Positions 34,770 through 46,334 are shown, numbered from the stretch's first letter. The stretch: DNA of 64,000 nucleotides from Cordia subcordata (GCA_028554755.1 JAPTOF010000009.1:3851001-3915000), one strand, 5' to 3'. Numbers and translations: made by a program. Notes: generated from the sequence alone by a model not told the origin.

Positions 34770-36152
34770 GGTCTTGTTACCGAGTCTTCTAGTGATCCAT
34801 CTCCTTTTCATGATTCATTCCTCAATGAGCAATTGTTTGCCATCTCTCATCACACACCCTGGTTTGCTCATATTGTCAATTATCTTGCCACAGGGCACTT
34901 TTCTTCCCATTGGGAGAAGAGAGAAAAAGAAAGGTTTCTAGCACAAGTTAGGCATTTCTTTTGGAAAGATCCCTATCTTTTTAAAGTGTGTGCAAATCAA
35001 ATGATTCGCCGGTGTGTGCCTGAGGACGAGTTTGAGAATGTTTTGAGCATACGTCCTGATGAGGGGTGTGGGGGTCATTTTAGTGGGAAGAAGACTACCA
35101 CGAAGGTCTTGCATTGTGGACTGTTTTGGACCACTCTCTTTGGGGATGCCCAAGAGTATTGTAAAAAGTGTTTTAGATGTCAACAATCTGGGTCTATCTC
35201 TAGGAGAAACATGATGCCTTTATCCTCTATTCTTCCATGTGAGTTGTTTGATGTTTAGGGTATAGATTTCATGGGTCTATTTCCACCTTTCTTTGGGTAC
35301 CAATACATCTTAGTGGTTGTTGATTATGCTTCCAAATAAGTTGAAGCAATTCCCACACATACTAATGACCATAGGGTAGTGGTTAAGCTCATCAAGGAGA
35401 ACATTTTCTCTAGATTTAGAGTCCCTAAGGTCTTGATTAGTGATGGACATTTGCATTTTTGCCATAGAACTTTAGAGGCCTTGTTGAGGAGATATTCGGT
35501 CACCCATAAGGTAGCCACTCTATATCACCCGCAAACTTGTAGACAAGTAGAAGTGTCCAATGGGGAAACCAAGCACATTTTAGAGAAAACGGTTTGGCCC
35601 GATAGGAGAGATTAATCTATTAGGCTAAATGATGCTTTGTGGGCCTACTGTACTGCCTTTAAGACTCCTATTGATATGTCTCCATATAGATTGGTTTATG
35701 GAAAAGCTTGTCACTTGCCAATAGAGCCAAAGCATAGGGCTTATTGGGCAATCAAGGCCCTAAATTTTGATTTGGCAAGAGCAGGTGACAAAAGGGAGCT
35801 AGACCTAGCAGAGTTGGAAGAGCTTAGGTTTTAGGCGAATGACAACGCCAAGCTTTGTAAGGATACGATGAAGAGAATTCATGATAAACACATTATTAAG
35901 ACATCATTCTCTCTCTCCGATAAAGTTTGGTTGTTTAACTCATGATTGAAACTCTTTCCAGGTAAGCTTAAGACAAGATGGGATGGTCTATATAAGGTGT
36001 TGGTTGCTTACCCTTTCGGTGCGGTCAAGATCAAAGACCTGAAAGATGGCCAAGAGTTGACGGTACATAGGCAATGCCTGAAGCATGCATATGAGCCGAG
36101 CATGGCTCGCGTGGAGGTTTTAATGCTTCAGGACCCCATCTATGGAAGTTAA
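34770..36152 (+). pseudogene. E2 integrase pseudogene
   Basis: The zinc domain near 35045-35185 reads [15 protein letters not shown] then EYCKKCFRCQQ; the first His of HHCC is lost. The core keeps GIDFMGLF (after TGG to TAG at 35257), LISDGHLHF (about 35440) and HPQTCRQVEVSNGE (about 35530, with the catalytic Glu). Further stops occur at 35337, 35614 and 35833. The C-terminal [20 protein letters not shown] is intact (about 35950-36000), and the frame ends VLMLQDPIYGS at 36150. Confidence 0.88.
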
Positions 36153-37570
36153 AGATGAGTTGGTGTTTGCCCGGCTGATGGCATGGTGGTTAGCGCTACT
36201 AGGAGGCAACCTAAGTTCAATTTTGCAGTTTTGTATTTGTTTCACTCTTCTTTCTTTTTATTTTCTTTCACCCACATCAAAGTATTGAATCCCGATCCTT
36301 TGTCCTATAAGATACACCATTGCTTATAATTGCACATGCTAATGCAAAATGTATAGCAATGCTACTAATCCTTTTTTTTTTGTGAGTGTTTGTGAATTAT
36401 GAGTCACAGGGTTAGTAGTATGGTGATTTATCATTGGCATGGAAAGCTTTGAAGAAAATGCAAGATTGTATCTATCCGTTATTCAATTATTCCCTATGTT
36501 TTTACCCCATCTCCGCCACCCTTACTTGCTTTGTAATGCCAATTTACTTGTTTAAGTGTTTTGCTCTATTTGCTTGAGGACAAACAAAGTTTAGGTTTGG
36601 GGGTGTCGAAATTTGGTTTTCTTGTTATATCTTGCTTACGGTAGATTGCATTATGCGCTTCTTCTTATATCTTGCTTAGGGCAGATCGCATTATGCGCTT
36701 AAAAATGGTGAAAATTTTTCAATTTTGATGTATGTAGAGTCATTTATTTCTTTGTTGATTTTTGTGTTGGTTACTGTGTTTGACTCTATTGATTTTTAAA
36801 GATGAGATGCATTGTGGGGAAATGAATAGATTGGTTTGAAAACTAAGTCTTGGAGGGGATGCCCTTCATAGTTGTGGGGAGTGAGGACTTTTAAGAATAA
36901 CTCGTGCGGCCATCCCATGGCGTGATAGGAAAGAATGTTGGAAAAGGGTTGCTGATGTGAGTGTCCCTTCCTTGATTGGTTCTTTTTGATGTCCTAAAGT
37001 CTTTCTTTTTCTTTTCTTTTGTGAATACAATACAAAGCATGAAAAATCCCAAAAAAAATTAAAAAAGGCAAAAAGGTGCAAAAATATCAAAAAAAAAAAA
37101 TGAAAAAGCAAAAAAGCCAAAGGCATCAAAAAGCTAGTGAATAAGTGCATAAGTGACACAATGTCAACTTAACACAAGTTATCATCTTTGTAGATATGTG
37201 AATAAGGCTATTTATAAGCCATTGTGTTTTTATATTCTCTCTTCTTATCTTTGAGGCTTGATGCATGTTGGGGAGGCTATGCTAGTTTAAGGAGCACGAA
37301 ATATCAACATCCCGAGTGCGTGAGTTAGAATCCCAGGCTTCTAGTGGATTGGCTACTTGGAAAATTCTCACAAGGAACGAGACCCCTTATGAGTAAAGGG
37401 AGGATCCACATAGATTTGGGGATCTTGCCACAATAGGAATGCCCCCTTCATGCTTCTTAGACTAACCTTATTGGTGAGTCAATCCTTTAGGCAACCCATT
37501 GTGTTAGCTTTAGAAATAAACTTAAGATTGGACTTGCCTGGGGACAAGCAAGGAGAATATTTGGAAGTGT
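36153..37570 (+). other. E2 3' non-coding tail
   Basis: No env-like frame. Landmarks: GTTAGCGCTACTAGGAGGCA (36189-36211), PPT-like TTGAGGACAAACAAAG and GTTTAGGTTTGGGGGTGT (36572-36606), A-rich tract (about 37030-37135), and the CACGAAATATCAACATCCCG block (about 37297). Confidence 0.8.
37550..37570 (+). other. E2 polypurine tract
   Basis: AGGAGAATATTTGGAAGTGT just before TGATGTG of the 3' LTR; mutated compared with the copy at 28145-28163 (GAGAAGGTTTGGGGGTGT). Confidence 0.75.
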
Positions 37571-40500
37571 TGATGTGTTGTATTTATGTGTATGTTTGAA
37601 TTGTTATTTGTCTATATTTTGGAGGTGTATTGAGCTTAATCGTTGCATTAATGTATCACTTGGGCTAGGTATAGGCTTAAGTCCATACAACTGTACAAAG
37701 TTGAGTTTAAAGGGTAAATACTACATTAATGGCTTATTTTGGATGTCGATATCGCTAATTGAGCACAAGCCTAAATAGCCCGCAAGCGCACGGGTCGTGT
37801 GCAGTATGGTGTGTGCGAGTATGGGGTCGAATCCATAGGGAGGCCTAATGTGTATGGTGTTCTAATCTAAGTGCGTCGTAAAAAGCTACTTGTTGGGGTC
37901 CTAACTACAATTTTTTTGGTGTTTTTGGTTTGAGGGGAGCTCGGGAAAAGTAAACCTAATCTAAGAACAAGGAAATAAAAAGGTAGTGCGTATGTGTGTG
38001 ATGGGGGAATCAAACGATCTAAGGGGATTCAAACGTCGAAAATGGGAGACTAAGGTAATTACATCTTGTTTATGGTGATTACTACGTCGTTCTAGGGTTA
38101 CTTGATGGATTATACTAAGTGATCTAATCTAGACCTATAATTAGCCTCCTAATTGGTACCCTAAGCCTCAGTGCGGGTCCGTCCCTAGGTGGCGATGCCT
38201 AGTAGTACGGCGTGGTCTTTATGACTTAGGAATTAGGGCTAGCCAATAAGATTCTAGGTGAGTGTAGATCGATCTAACCTTAGCACTTAGTCCTCTAATT
38301 AGTTCCCCAATCTGGCCCTAGGACTCGGTGCGAGTCCGTCCCTAAGCTTCGCCTCACTCAGAGCTACGGCGTGGTCCTTATGAACTTAGGGTGTTAGGGT
38401 GGACTAACTAGCCTTCCTAAGTGAACTAAGGTCAATTAAACCTATTCGGACTCCTATTGGCTGGATTTAAAGCCAAAGGGGACTCGACATAAGCTAGATA
38501 CTAGTTGTGCACCATTGATCGCATCACAATTAGCAGAAATTGACACAAAGCGCATTGCAAACACATCTAGGGCATGGCATTTGAGAATACACCGGTATAT
38601 TCTACTACTAAACACATAGACATGTTTAGATTACACCAATTTAAGCAATAGCACCCGACATGCATTCAATAGAAGCTAGTTATGCTATTAAGTATGCTAA
38701 CACTCATATAGACATGTATGTAGTCATACCCACTTCATGTAGTCACCATACAAACACATAGACATGCTAGCATAATGATTTAGAAATGGTTAATAGCGCA
38801 ATAGACTTCAATATATATATGCTACATCATTGAGGCATTTCAACAAACACATAGACATGTATGTAAAATAGCCTTTGAAGCCATAAGCATAAGGCATATA
38901 TACATAAATCCATCAAGTTTCCATTAATATAAAGTAGTAATCAATCCATAAATACAAGATATAATCACCCTACATAGCTCTAATTAAACATAATTAGACT
39001 TAGGACAAAAGAGAGATACCCTTCTATCCATAGCCAAGCTTTGCAAACCATGAGCTATGCCCCAAATCCTAGTGTTTGATCCTCTTAGATCCTTGATTCC
39101 AAGTGTTAAATATGTTTAGAAGTGAGTGTGTGAGGTGATTTTTGGTGGATTTTAGGTTTAGGGAAATGGGTGTTTGATTTGGGTGTTGTTCTCCTTCAAA
39201 AAGGGCTGAAAAGTGACTTAAATGAAGCTTTCAACGCGTCCAGCCGGGGGCCCAACTGGTCGACCAGCTTTGGGCCTAAGTTGTCCGGCCAAAATTGGCC
39301 CAGGTTCTGATCCAGAGCTAATCGATCTTGATACTGAAATGGTCATATCTTGCTCGTTTTAGCTCTGATTCGCACACCATTTTTTTCTATGGCTTTGTAT
39401 CGTCGTGGGGGATCTCCCAAGCCATATTTTGCACCCTAAAATGTATCCAAAATTTGTCCATGTCCTTTTTAGGTTGCAAGATCCGAATTTGGCTCACGTT
39501 GCGCTCAGTTTCCCCTCAATCGCTCTTTCTTTCGACCGGCCATTTCCAAAAGCACTTTTCTTCATTCCTTTGCATCCAAAACACCCTTGGATTTACTTCA
39601 CACTTCAATCACCCTCAATTAAGCTCCAATTATCTTCCCAAATCACACCTTAAACAAGCAACAAACGTACATTAGTGTAGCATTTAAGTCCTAACTTCAA
39701 CTATGAACGTGTAGACCCTAATATGCACAAGTATGACCTAAATGCTATACTAATACATTAAATGAAGCTCAAAACACCTCAAAACAAGTATATACATGTA
39801 ATACATAAACAAACAAAACAAACACATCAGATGTTATAGGTGAGATTGAGGATTGTTTGAAGATCAACGAAGATGGAGATGGTTTGAGTAAGGATTGGAA
39901 GCATAATTGAAGATGAAAAGTGGAAGAAAATCAAGTTTGGAGGCTTCCGGACTAAGGTCAAGATAATTGGAAGTGAAACAGAGCTAAAATGAAGCCAAAA
40001 GAGAGCAAAGAGACACTACTAGAATACTAGCTTCAATGTACCAGTGTACCGGCTCACTATTCCGCCAAAAACAGAAAGCATATTTCTACTACCGGAATAG
40101 AGGTCTTTGGTATCGGTGCACCGGTTCACTATTCTGCCAAAAACAGAGAGCAAGCTTCTACTACTAGAATAGAGACCCCTTGGTGCCAATGCTCTAGTAG
40201 TCACAAAAATTAGCTATATAAGCCCGCTTTTGGTCATTTTGTAATTAATTAAGTAATATTCTTTCACACCCATCTCCCAAACCCTAATTCCTCTTTCACC
40301 AACCTCTAACACACACAAACTCACACACTTTTCACCTAGTTTTAAGCTCATTTGGAGGATTCAAACACTTGGAACAAAGGCCACTCAGGGATTTTGTACA
40401 AGACTTGCTAGGATGGAAGAGGAGTTTTCTATTCTCTCTTTCATTCTCTATTATATTATGCTTGAGTAGATTTGTTTAGCATGATCACACTTGTGTAAAG

Positions 40501-41599
40501 AGTTGATTCTATGCTTCTATATTATGGGATTCAATGGCTTAATGTATATACATATGCTATGTTTTTCTTGTTTCAATGGCTATTGTTCAATACATGTCTA
40601 GGTGTTTGATAATATGCCTATGAGAGTTGCATTTGTATAAATTGAAGTCTATTTGCTACTAAACACCTCTAGTCCATTCTATAATCATATCTATGTGTTT
40701 ACGTGTGGATCTTACAAAGTGGGTAATGCTTATATTAATGTCCATGTGTATGTTTGCATGCCTAGTAGTAAATATGACATCAATATTGCATACATGTTGG
40801 TTCAAAAGTGCTTTTAATGGTGTAATCCGAGCATGACGATGTTTGGTAGTCAAATAGGTCCCTTTATTTGTGAACACCTTGGCTTAGAACATGTATTAAT
40901 GAGTTACTAGGTCAAATCTTGCTATTGTGACCCTAGAATGATGAAGCATAATTAAAGGCTAGTCTAAATCGAGTCTCCTTTGGCTTTAAATCCAGCCAAT
41001 AAGTTTCTGGGTAGATTTAGTCAACTCTAGTAACACTAAGTCTTGGCTTTAAATCCAACCAATGATTTAGGTACTAGGGTAGGTTTGTTCTAGGTCACCT
41101 AGGAAGCTAGTTAGTCATTCTTAAAGCCCTAGGTCATGAGGACCACGCCGTAGCTCGAGGAGGCGTAGCCTAGGGATAGACCTGCACCGAGTCTTGGAGA
41201 GAAATTAGGATATTAACTAAGCAACCTAGTAAAAGAGCAATTTATGATTAAGCCATTCCATGTAATCCCATAGTATTGGAATCTAAAATCGCCCTTTAAC
41301 AAGTAGATGTCACCTAATCCCTTCCATTTGTTAGTTCTCTCTAGATAGCTTGTCTCCACTTTCCATTTCCATAGTTTAGTTTAATTCGTTTTAGTTAGAG
41401 CTCCCGACCATTCAAAATCCAAAATCCCAAAAATAGATAGTTTAGGTTTCTTTTTTTTTAGGCACACTCTAGAACATACACATAGAATCCATCTCATAAC
41501 ATAGCCTCTCTGTGGTTCGACACCCGTTCTCGCACACAATACACTGCATCGATCCGTGCACTTGTGGGTCTTTAAAGCTTGCACTCAAGAGACGCATCA
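37571..41599 (+). repeat. E2 3' LTR, split by solo LTR B
   Basis: Left part 37571-37746, right part 39835-41599 (after the second copy of GATGT). Joined, it is about 1.94 kb and collinear with 28164-30123. It ends GACGCATCA at 41599, followed by CAAAC, the right target-site duplication. Confidence 0.9.
37747..39829 (-). mobile_element. Solo LTR B, nested in E2 3' LTR
   Basis: About 2.08 kb, minus orientation, flanked by perfect GATGT duplications (37742-37746 and 39830-39834). Minus-strand start TGATGTGTTTGTTTTG; the far end is CGATATC, the terminal CA complement having mutated. Same subfamily as solo LTR A, including the duplicated TACGGCGTGGTC block (about 38160-38230 and 38325-38400). Confidence 0.92.
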
Positions 41600-42180
41600 C
41601 AAACCTACCCCATAGATGATACAAACAATAAAGGAATAACCACATTTTCAAACCTAAACTTTACTTGTCCTCAAGAAAATAGCATTCAACCACATAAACA
41701 AGCAAGCAACATAAACACATAAAGGAAATGTGAAGAGAGATAGATAAGGACAAGGAAATAATGGACAAATACAACCTTGTTTGCATATAGTCCGCAATTG
41801 CTAACGATAATCCAATGGTCTACTAGCCTTTATCTTTTGTAGAAAGCACTAATGCTAAAAAAACAAAGAAGGCATTTGAAAAGATATACAAGGATGTACA
41901 CAAAGGGTATAGGATTGATGCTCTAAAATAATATAAAGTATCAAGAAACAATTGAAGGAGTAAAAATCTAACCTACTAAGAACAAACCAAATGAAAGAAA
42001 GCCTAAACTATCAAAAGGTAAGAGAAATAAAAGCAAACAAAACAATCTACTCTACTATTTGAAAGGTAAAAGTAAGTAAAAGAAAACTATTCTACTATAT
42101 ACAAAAGAAAAGACAAGTAAAAGACAAGGAAAACAAAGGGAATATAAACAAGTCTAGTGTGCTTCCTAGTAGCGCTAGAT
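41600..42180 (-). other. E5 3' non-coding tail, proximal part
   Basis: Continues E5 to the right of E2. Contains the PPT-like motif (AACCTAAACTTTACTTGTCC, 41646-41675) and, at its upstream end, the conserved TTCCTAGTAGCGCTAGA (42160-42179) next to the coding remnant. Confidence 0.75.
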
Positions 42181-42985
42181 TTAACGCTCTGAGCCGGGCG
42201 CCAGCAAAGTATGTTTAAAGTTTCTTGCCACAAATTGCTGGATGATCATCAAAGTACAGAACATAAAACGAAAAGGGTCCTGCACTATATGATGGGTCAA
42301 TGAATGCACAATGAACTCATTTTCTAGATCCCACCCTAAGGTATCAAATGAAAATGTGTACTCTAGTATAATAGGGATCATGGACAAACATGAGAGGTCA
42401 TGCCCAACTTGCTTACTTATCAACCATCCTAAGGCCTTCTTCCCGTAGTCTAGGGCTAAAAACACACCCTCTCCATGGGTCGATAAAATGTCCAATGCGT
42501 GCAATATGGGAAGTATATGCCTCAATCCTATGTGAAAGTGCTCCATGCAAGAAAGCACAAACGTGAGCTCTAAAAAAAGAGGCTTAATAGAATGGAAAAT
42601 GGGAGTAAGGATGACATTCAGAGAAGGAAGGTCAATGGAAAGAGACGTGGAAGCTCTATACTCTTCCTCTCTACAAGATATAACATGATCAAGTAGTTTG
42701 CTCTAACTCTTCATAAGGGGTGCTTTTGATCCTAATAGGCTCATTCTCCAAGAGTGATCCATCAAACACATCCAAAGACCCATAGATCAAAATTTCAAAT
42801 TTATCAATTTCTTCCTTAAGTGTCTTCTTAGAGTGGCTATTTCTCTCAACATAATAATTAATATCTCTGTGAGACTTATCATGCCTATAATTTGAAATTG
42901 ATTGCTATGCTCTCCCCAATAGATGACCCCAAATCCACACTAGCTAAGGTCTCATCAAACTCCTTCTCAAATTCATCACTAGTGG

Positions 42986-43145
42986 TATAACGCCCCATCC
43001 CACATCAGTTCTATATGAGATTTTTTGTGCACTTTATAATGGCTTGGGTTTGCTACTACTGTTGTCACCGGCTTAGGCACATTTTAAACCAATTAGTTAG
43101 GCTCAAGTTTGGTGGCAGGTTAGTAGTTGGGCCTAGGTCATTACA
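42986..43145 (+). repeat. TRIM left LTR
   Basis: 160 bp, TATAACGCCCCATCCCAC to GTCATTACA. It matches the right LTR with scattered differences, so the insertion is not recent. Confidence 0.9.
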
Positions 43146-43261
43146 GTTGGTGTTAGAGCAAGCTCTGGACTGATTCCATACCACTTGGGGTTTTGGGCTG
43201 TGGTTTTGTTTTGTTTGTGTCTGAGTCACGATAAGGACGTCGCATATTTAAGGGGAGAGTT

Positions 43262-43418
43262 TGTAACACCCCATCCCACGTTGATTCTGTATGAGATTTG
43301 TGTGCACGTTATAATGGCTTGGGTTTGCTACAACTGTTGTCACTGGCTTAAGTATTTTGGGCCAGTTGGTTAGGCTCAAGTGTGGTGACAGACCAATAGT
43401 TGGGCCTGAGTCGTTACA
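43262..43418 (+). repeat. TRIM right LTR
   Basis: 157 bp, TGTAACACCCCATCCCACG to GAGTCGTTACA. Confidence 0.9.
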
Positions 43419-44562
43419 AGTGGTCATCATCTTACAATCACGCTCTTCACAAGGGGTAGACATGAGTAAAGAGGATAAATAGGACTCAAGAGACTTCTTA
43501 TCATGTAAACATGAATACTCAAGAAAGGTATGTGCACCTAACTCCCTAAAAGTAGACTCAAATGTAATTTAAGTACTAGGGACAATAAGATCATCCTCCA
43601 AACATGTATGTGATATGGGCAAAGAGGGAAAGATAAGTTAGCGCAACTCAATAGGAGGCGATGAAAGCATGGAAGGGTAGGGTGCCATTTCACTAAAACA
43701 TATCCAAAGTTGTCCTCAAGAACCAAAGCACAATCAAGCTCATTTTCTTCCTCACTAAAAGATGTGAACTCTTTATCAACCTCTCTTTCTATCTCTTTCT
43801 CCAAAACATCATCAATTTCACCACTAATCACCTCATCAATAAGTCTCATTCCCATCCCGTCAACCTAGTCAAATGGAATTGCAACACTCTCAACCATGGT
43901 GCTTACTTTCAACCCTTCTCTTTAAGCACTCGACAAGATAATTGGTTTCTTGCATCATACTCTCTAATCTCTCTTGGTTAGATTGGAAGAGGGATCAGAG
44001 ATATTCAAGATTTTTATCCTCACTTAAGGGAGACTTAAAAGAAGAGGGATCAGAGACTTAAAAGGTGGTGCAAAAGATGATCTTTCAAGACAAAGAAATG
44101 GATAGAATGAAAAGTTATCTTGATCTCAAGACGAATATGCATGATATAGATCCCTATAATCATGATAACTAGATATAAATGCATGAATAGATATATTACA
44201 ATAGGGATTATGACTTGGATTAGCCCAAGATTAGGGATCTCTATATGCAAGGGTGTAATATGTAGTATGATGCACATAACTACACATAAGAGACAAGCAG
44301 TAGGAGCAAAAATAGAAGGTGGGGAAGAGGATACAAGTGACCACCAAGAAGTATTTGAATTATCCATACTCAATTAGCACAAGTAAATCTCTTCTCAAGT
44401 CAAGATTTTTTCTTTTTTTCAAATATTTCAATTTTTTTTGGATTTTTCAAGATTTTTCAACTCTTTTGTGGTTTTCCAAATAAATGAAAGGAAACAAACA
44501 TAGAATAACATGTAAACAACTAATCAAAAATACAAAAGCACACAAAGAACCAATACCGTGCC

Positions 44563-44580
44563 TCCCCCGCAATGACACCA
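44563..44580 (-). other. E5 primer-binding site, tRNA-Asp type
   Basis: Minus-strand TGGTGTCATTGCGGGGGA, 14 of 18 identical to the tRNA-Asp(GTC) complement. Spacer AGTTTT separates it from the LTR. Confidence 0.75.
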
Positions 44581-44585
44581 AAAAC

Positions 44586-44650
44586 TGGATGTGTTTAAAA
44601 CCCACTAGTACACAGGACGTTTGTAGCAAAGTGTGCAAGTATGGGGTTGT
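44586..44650 (-). repeat. E5 5' LTR, U5 end, cut by E3
   Basis: TGGATGTGTTTAAAACCC to GTATGGGGTTGT, matching the start of the LTR at 25044 up to about 25115. E3 begins at 44651. The remainder of this LTR resumes at 63922. Confidence 0.8.
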
Positions 44651-46334
44651 TGATTTGCCAGTTTTGTATGTGTATTTGCATTGTATTTCTATATCTATTT
44701 AAAGGCATTTTTGAGCTTATTAGATAACTTTAGTGTAGTGTTTATACTATATTTGTGCATTTAAGATATAAGTGTATATAATTGAGTTTCAAGGTCAAAT
44801 GCTATACTAAACGCTTAATTTTGTGCCATAGGTGAGTCATAAGGAGAGAGTAGAGCTTGACCAAAGAATGCTGAAGATAAAAAAAGTACGGATCATGGGA
44901 TGAACACTGGAAGAACGAAGATTAAAGATTGAAGACCAAATAGAGTTACCGAGTAGGGCTGAAAGAAGTAACGGCTGACTAGTAAGGTCAGCCGGTAGAA
45001 CAAGATAGTAAAGTCCAGAACCGATCGAGTGTACTGGTTAATTGGTTATTCCAAAGAACAAATATTGTTATCGATCGACCTTCCTGAAGTACCGACTGAC
45101 TGGTACTGTTAGCTAGTTGTGCCGCTGAGCTGTGTATAAAAACCCATTTTTAGGCCAATTTTTTGGGAAGTCAACCTTAACACCCTACTCTTTCACCCCC
45201 CATTTCTCAAAACCGTAATTCCTCCCTCACCTACCTTACACACACTCATCTAAACACAAAAACACTTGTAATCAAGTATCTTAGAAGGATCAAACACAAG
45301 GATTTGAGGCAATAGCTCTTGGATTGTAAAGGCATGGCTATGGATAAAAGATTAGATTTCTTATTTCTCTTTTATCCTAGTTCAATCTATGTTTACTATT
45401 AATCACTTTTGAATAATTGTATAAGCATGTCTGTGTGTTTGTATGGTGATTACATGAAATGGGTTGTATGTTCATCCATGTCTATGCGTGTTCATATGTC
45501 TAATAGCAAAAACAGCTTCTCTTGCACACATGTTGGGTGCCATCACTTAAATTGGTGTAATATAAGTATGTCTATGTGTTTAGTAGTAGGATATGTCTAT
45601 ATATTCTCGAATTCCAAGCCTTAGATGTGTATGCCTTTGTGCTTTAAACATTAAACCCGTATTGTGATGGACGATCGATGGTGATTAATTAATGGCTAGC
45701 CTAGATCAAGTCTTCCTTGGCTTTAAACCAACCAATAGGTTTTTGGGTAGGTTAGTTAACCTTAGATAGACTAGGTTTTGGCTTTAAACCCAGGCAACAG
45801 TTTAGATGTTAGAGTTAGATCGATCTAAGTCACTTAGAACCCTAACTAACAACCCTAAAACCCTAAGTCATAAAGACCATATGCCATGACTCTAGGAGCT
45901 AACACCTAGGGACAGACTCACACTGAGGCTTAGAGGATAATAAGGTTGTAACTTAGGGGTCTAAACAAGAGCAACCTAGATAATCCATCGAGTAACCCTA
46001 ACAAGAATGTAGTAATCACCCATAAGCAAGTCGTAATCACCTAATCCTTCATTTTCGATGTTAGACTCCACTTAGATCTCTTGATTCCCCTATTTCACAC
46101 ATACACATACCTTTTATTTTCTTTTTTTAGGTTAGATTTATTTTCCCGAGTTCCTTTTAAACTAGAAACCCCAAAAACATCGTATGTTAGGTTCCCTCAC
46201 GTAGCTCTTTAGGACGCACATAGCGTAGCACATGTTTAGCCTCCCCATGGATTCAACCCCGTACTCGTACACTATACTACACATGACCCACGAGCTTGCA
46301 GGCTATTTTAGGCTTATGCACTGAATAGCGATCA
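44651..46334 (+). repeat. E3 5' LTR
   Basis: TGATTTGCCAGTTTTG to GAATAGCGATCA, about 1.68 kb, then AGTTCT. TATA box TATAAAAA at 45135-45142, kept at 50275 in the other LTR. It has diverged palindromes at 45719 and 45778 and the conserved block at about 45870-45925. Confidence 0.9.

Larger units (their letters stand above)
27774..41599 (+). mobile_element. E2: Athila element with an extra truncated upstream unit
   Basis: Flanked by perfect 5-bp duplications CAAAC (27769-27773 and 41600-41604), and its removal restores E5. Order: LTR start fragment (27774-27859), 3' internal fragment with PPT (27860-28163), complete LTR (28164-30123), PBS, gag-pol (30390-36152), non-coding tail, PPT, and 3' LTR (37571-41599, interrupted by solo LTR B). 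Because the duplication lies outside the first LTR fragment, the whole array behaves as one insertion: an LTR-internal-LTR-internal-LTR unit whose first internal part was mostly deleted. Confidence 0.88.
42986..43418 (+). mobile_element. Complete 433-bp TRIM (miniature LTR retrotransposon)
   Basis: Two terminal direct repeats (42986-43145 and 43262-43418) flank 116 bp containing a PBS TGGTGTTAGAGC (43148-43159), close to the initiator tRNA-Met complement TGGTATCAGAGC, and a PPT AAGGGGAGAG (43250-43259). The flanks are perfect AGTGG duplications (42981-42985 and 43419-43423). The right LTR starts TGTAACACC and ends GTTACA, a 6-bp inverted pair; the left start is mutated to TATAAC. With no coding capacity it would move using proteins from another, probably copia or gypsy, element. 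Confidence 0.92.
42181..44373 (-). pseudogene. E5 unknown coding remnant homologous to E3 ORF
   Basis: A broken gene in the place where Athila relatives hold gag-pol. The N-terminus (44361-44320) reads MDNSNTSWWSLVSSSPPS, matching E3's start (MNDPNALWWSLVSSSLPL). The first knuckle is degraded by a 2-bp deletion (CLLC followed by a displaced V-H). A downstream block at about 43500-43430 reads YSCLHDKKSLESYLSSLLMS then TPCEERDCKMM, against E3 HSCIHDEKPLKSPLSSPFIP then TPCEKRDGEM. The C-terminal block (42558-42181) includes GVFLALDYGKKALGWLISKQ and VGHDLSCLSMIP. I recognise no domain beyond the knuckles. TRIM 42986-43418 interrupts it. Confidence 0.65.

Noticed and set aside
39328..39675. 115-codon plus-strand frame
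   Set aside because: It lies inside solo LTR B, antisense to it, and overlaps another similar-sized frame; solo LTR A at the equivalent place (22575-22942) has only broken frames.
44050..44373. 107-codon minus-strand frame as an intact small hydrophobic protein
   Set aside because: After the WWSLVSSS start a 2-bp deletion relative to E3 throws it into a wrong frame; the hydrophobic stretch is an artefact of the shift.
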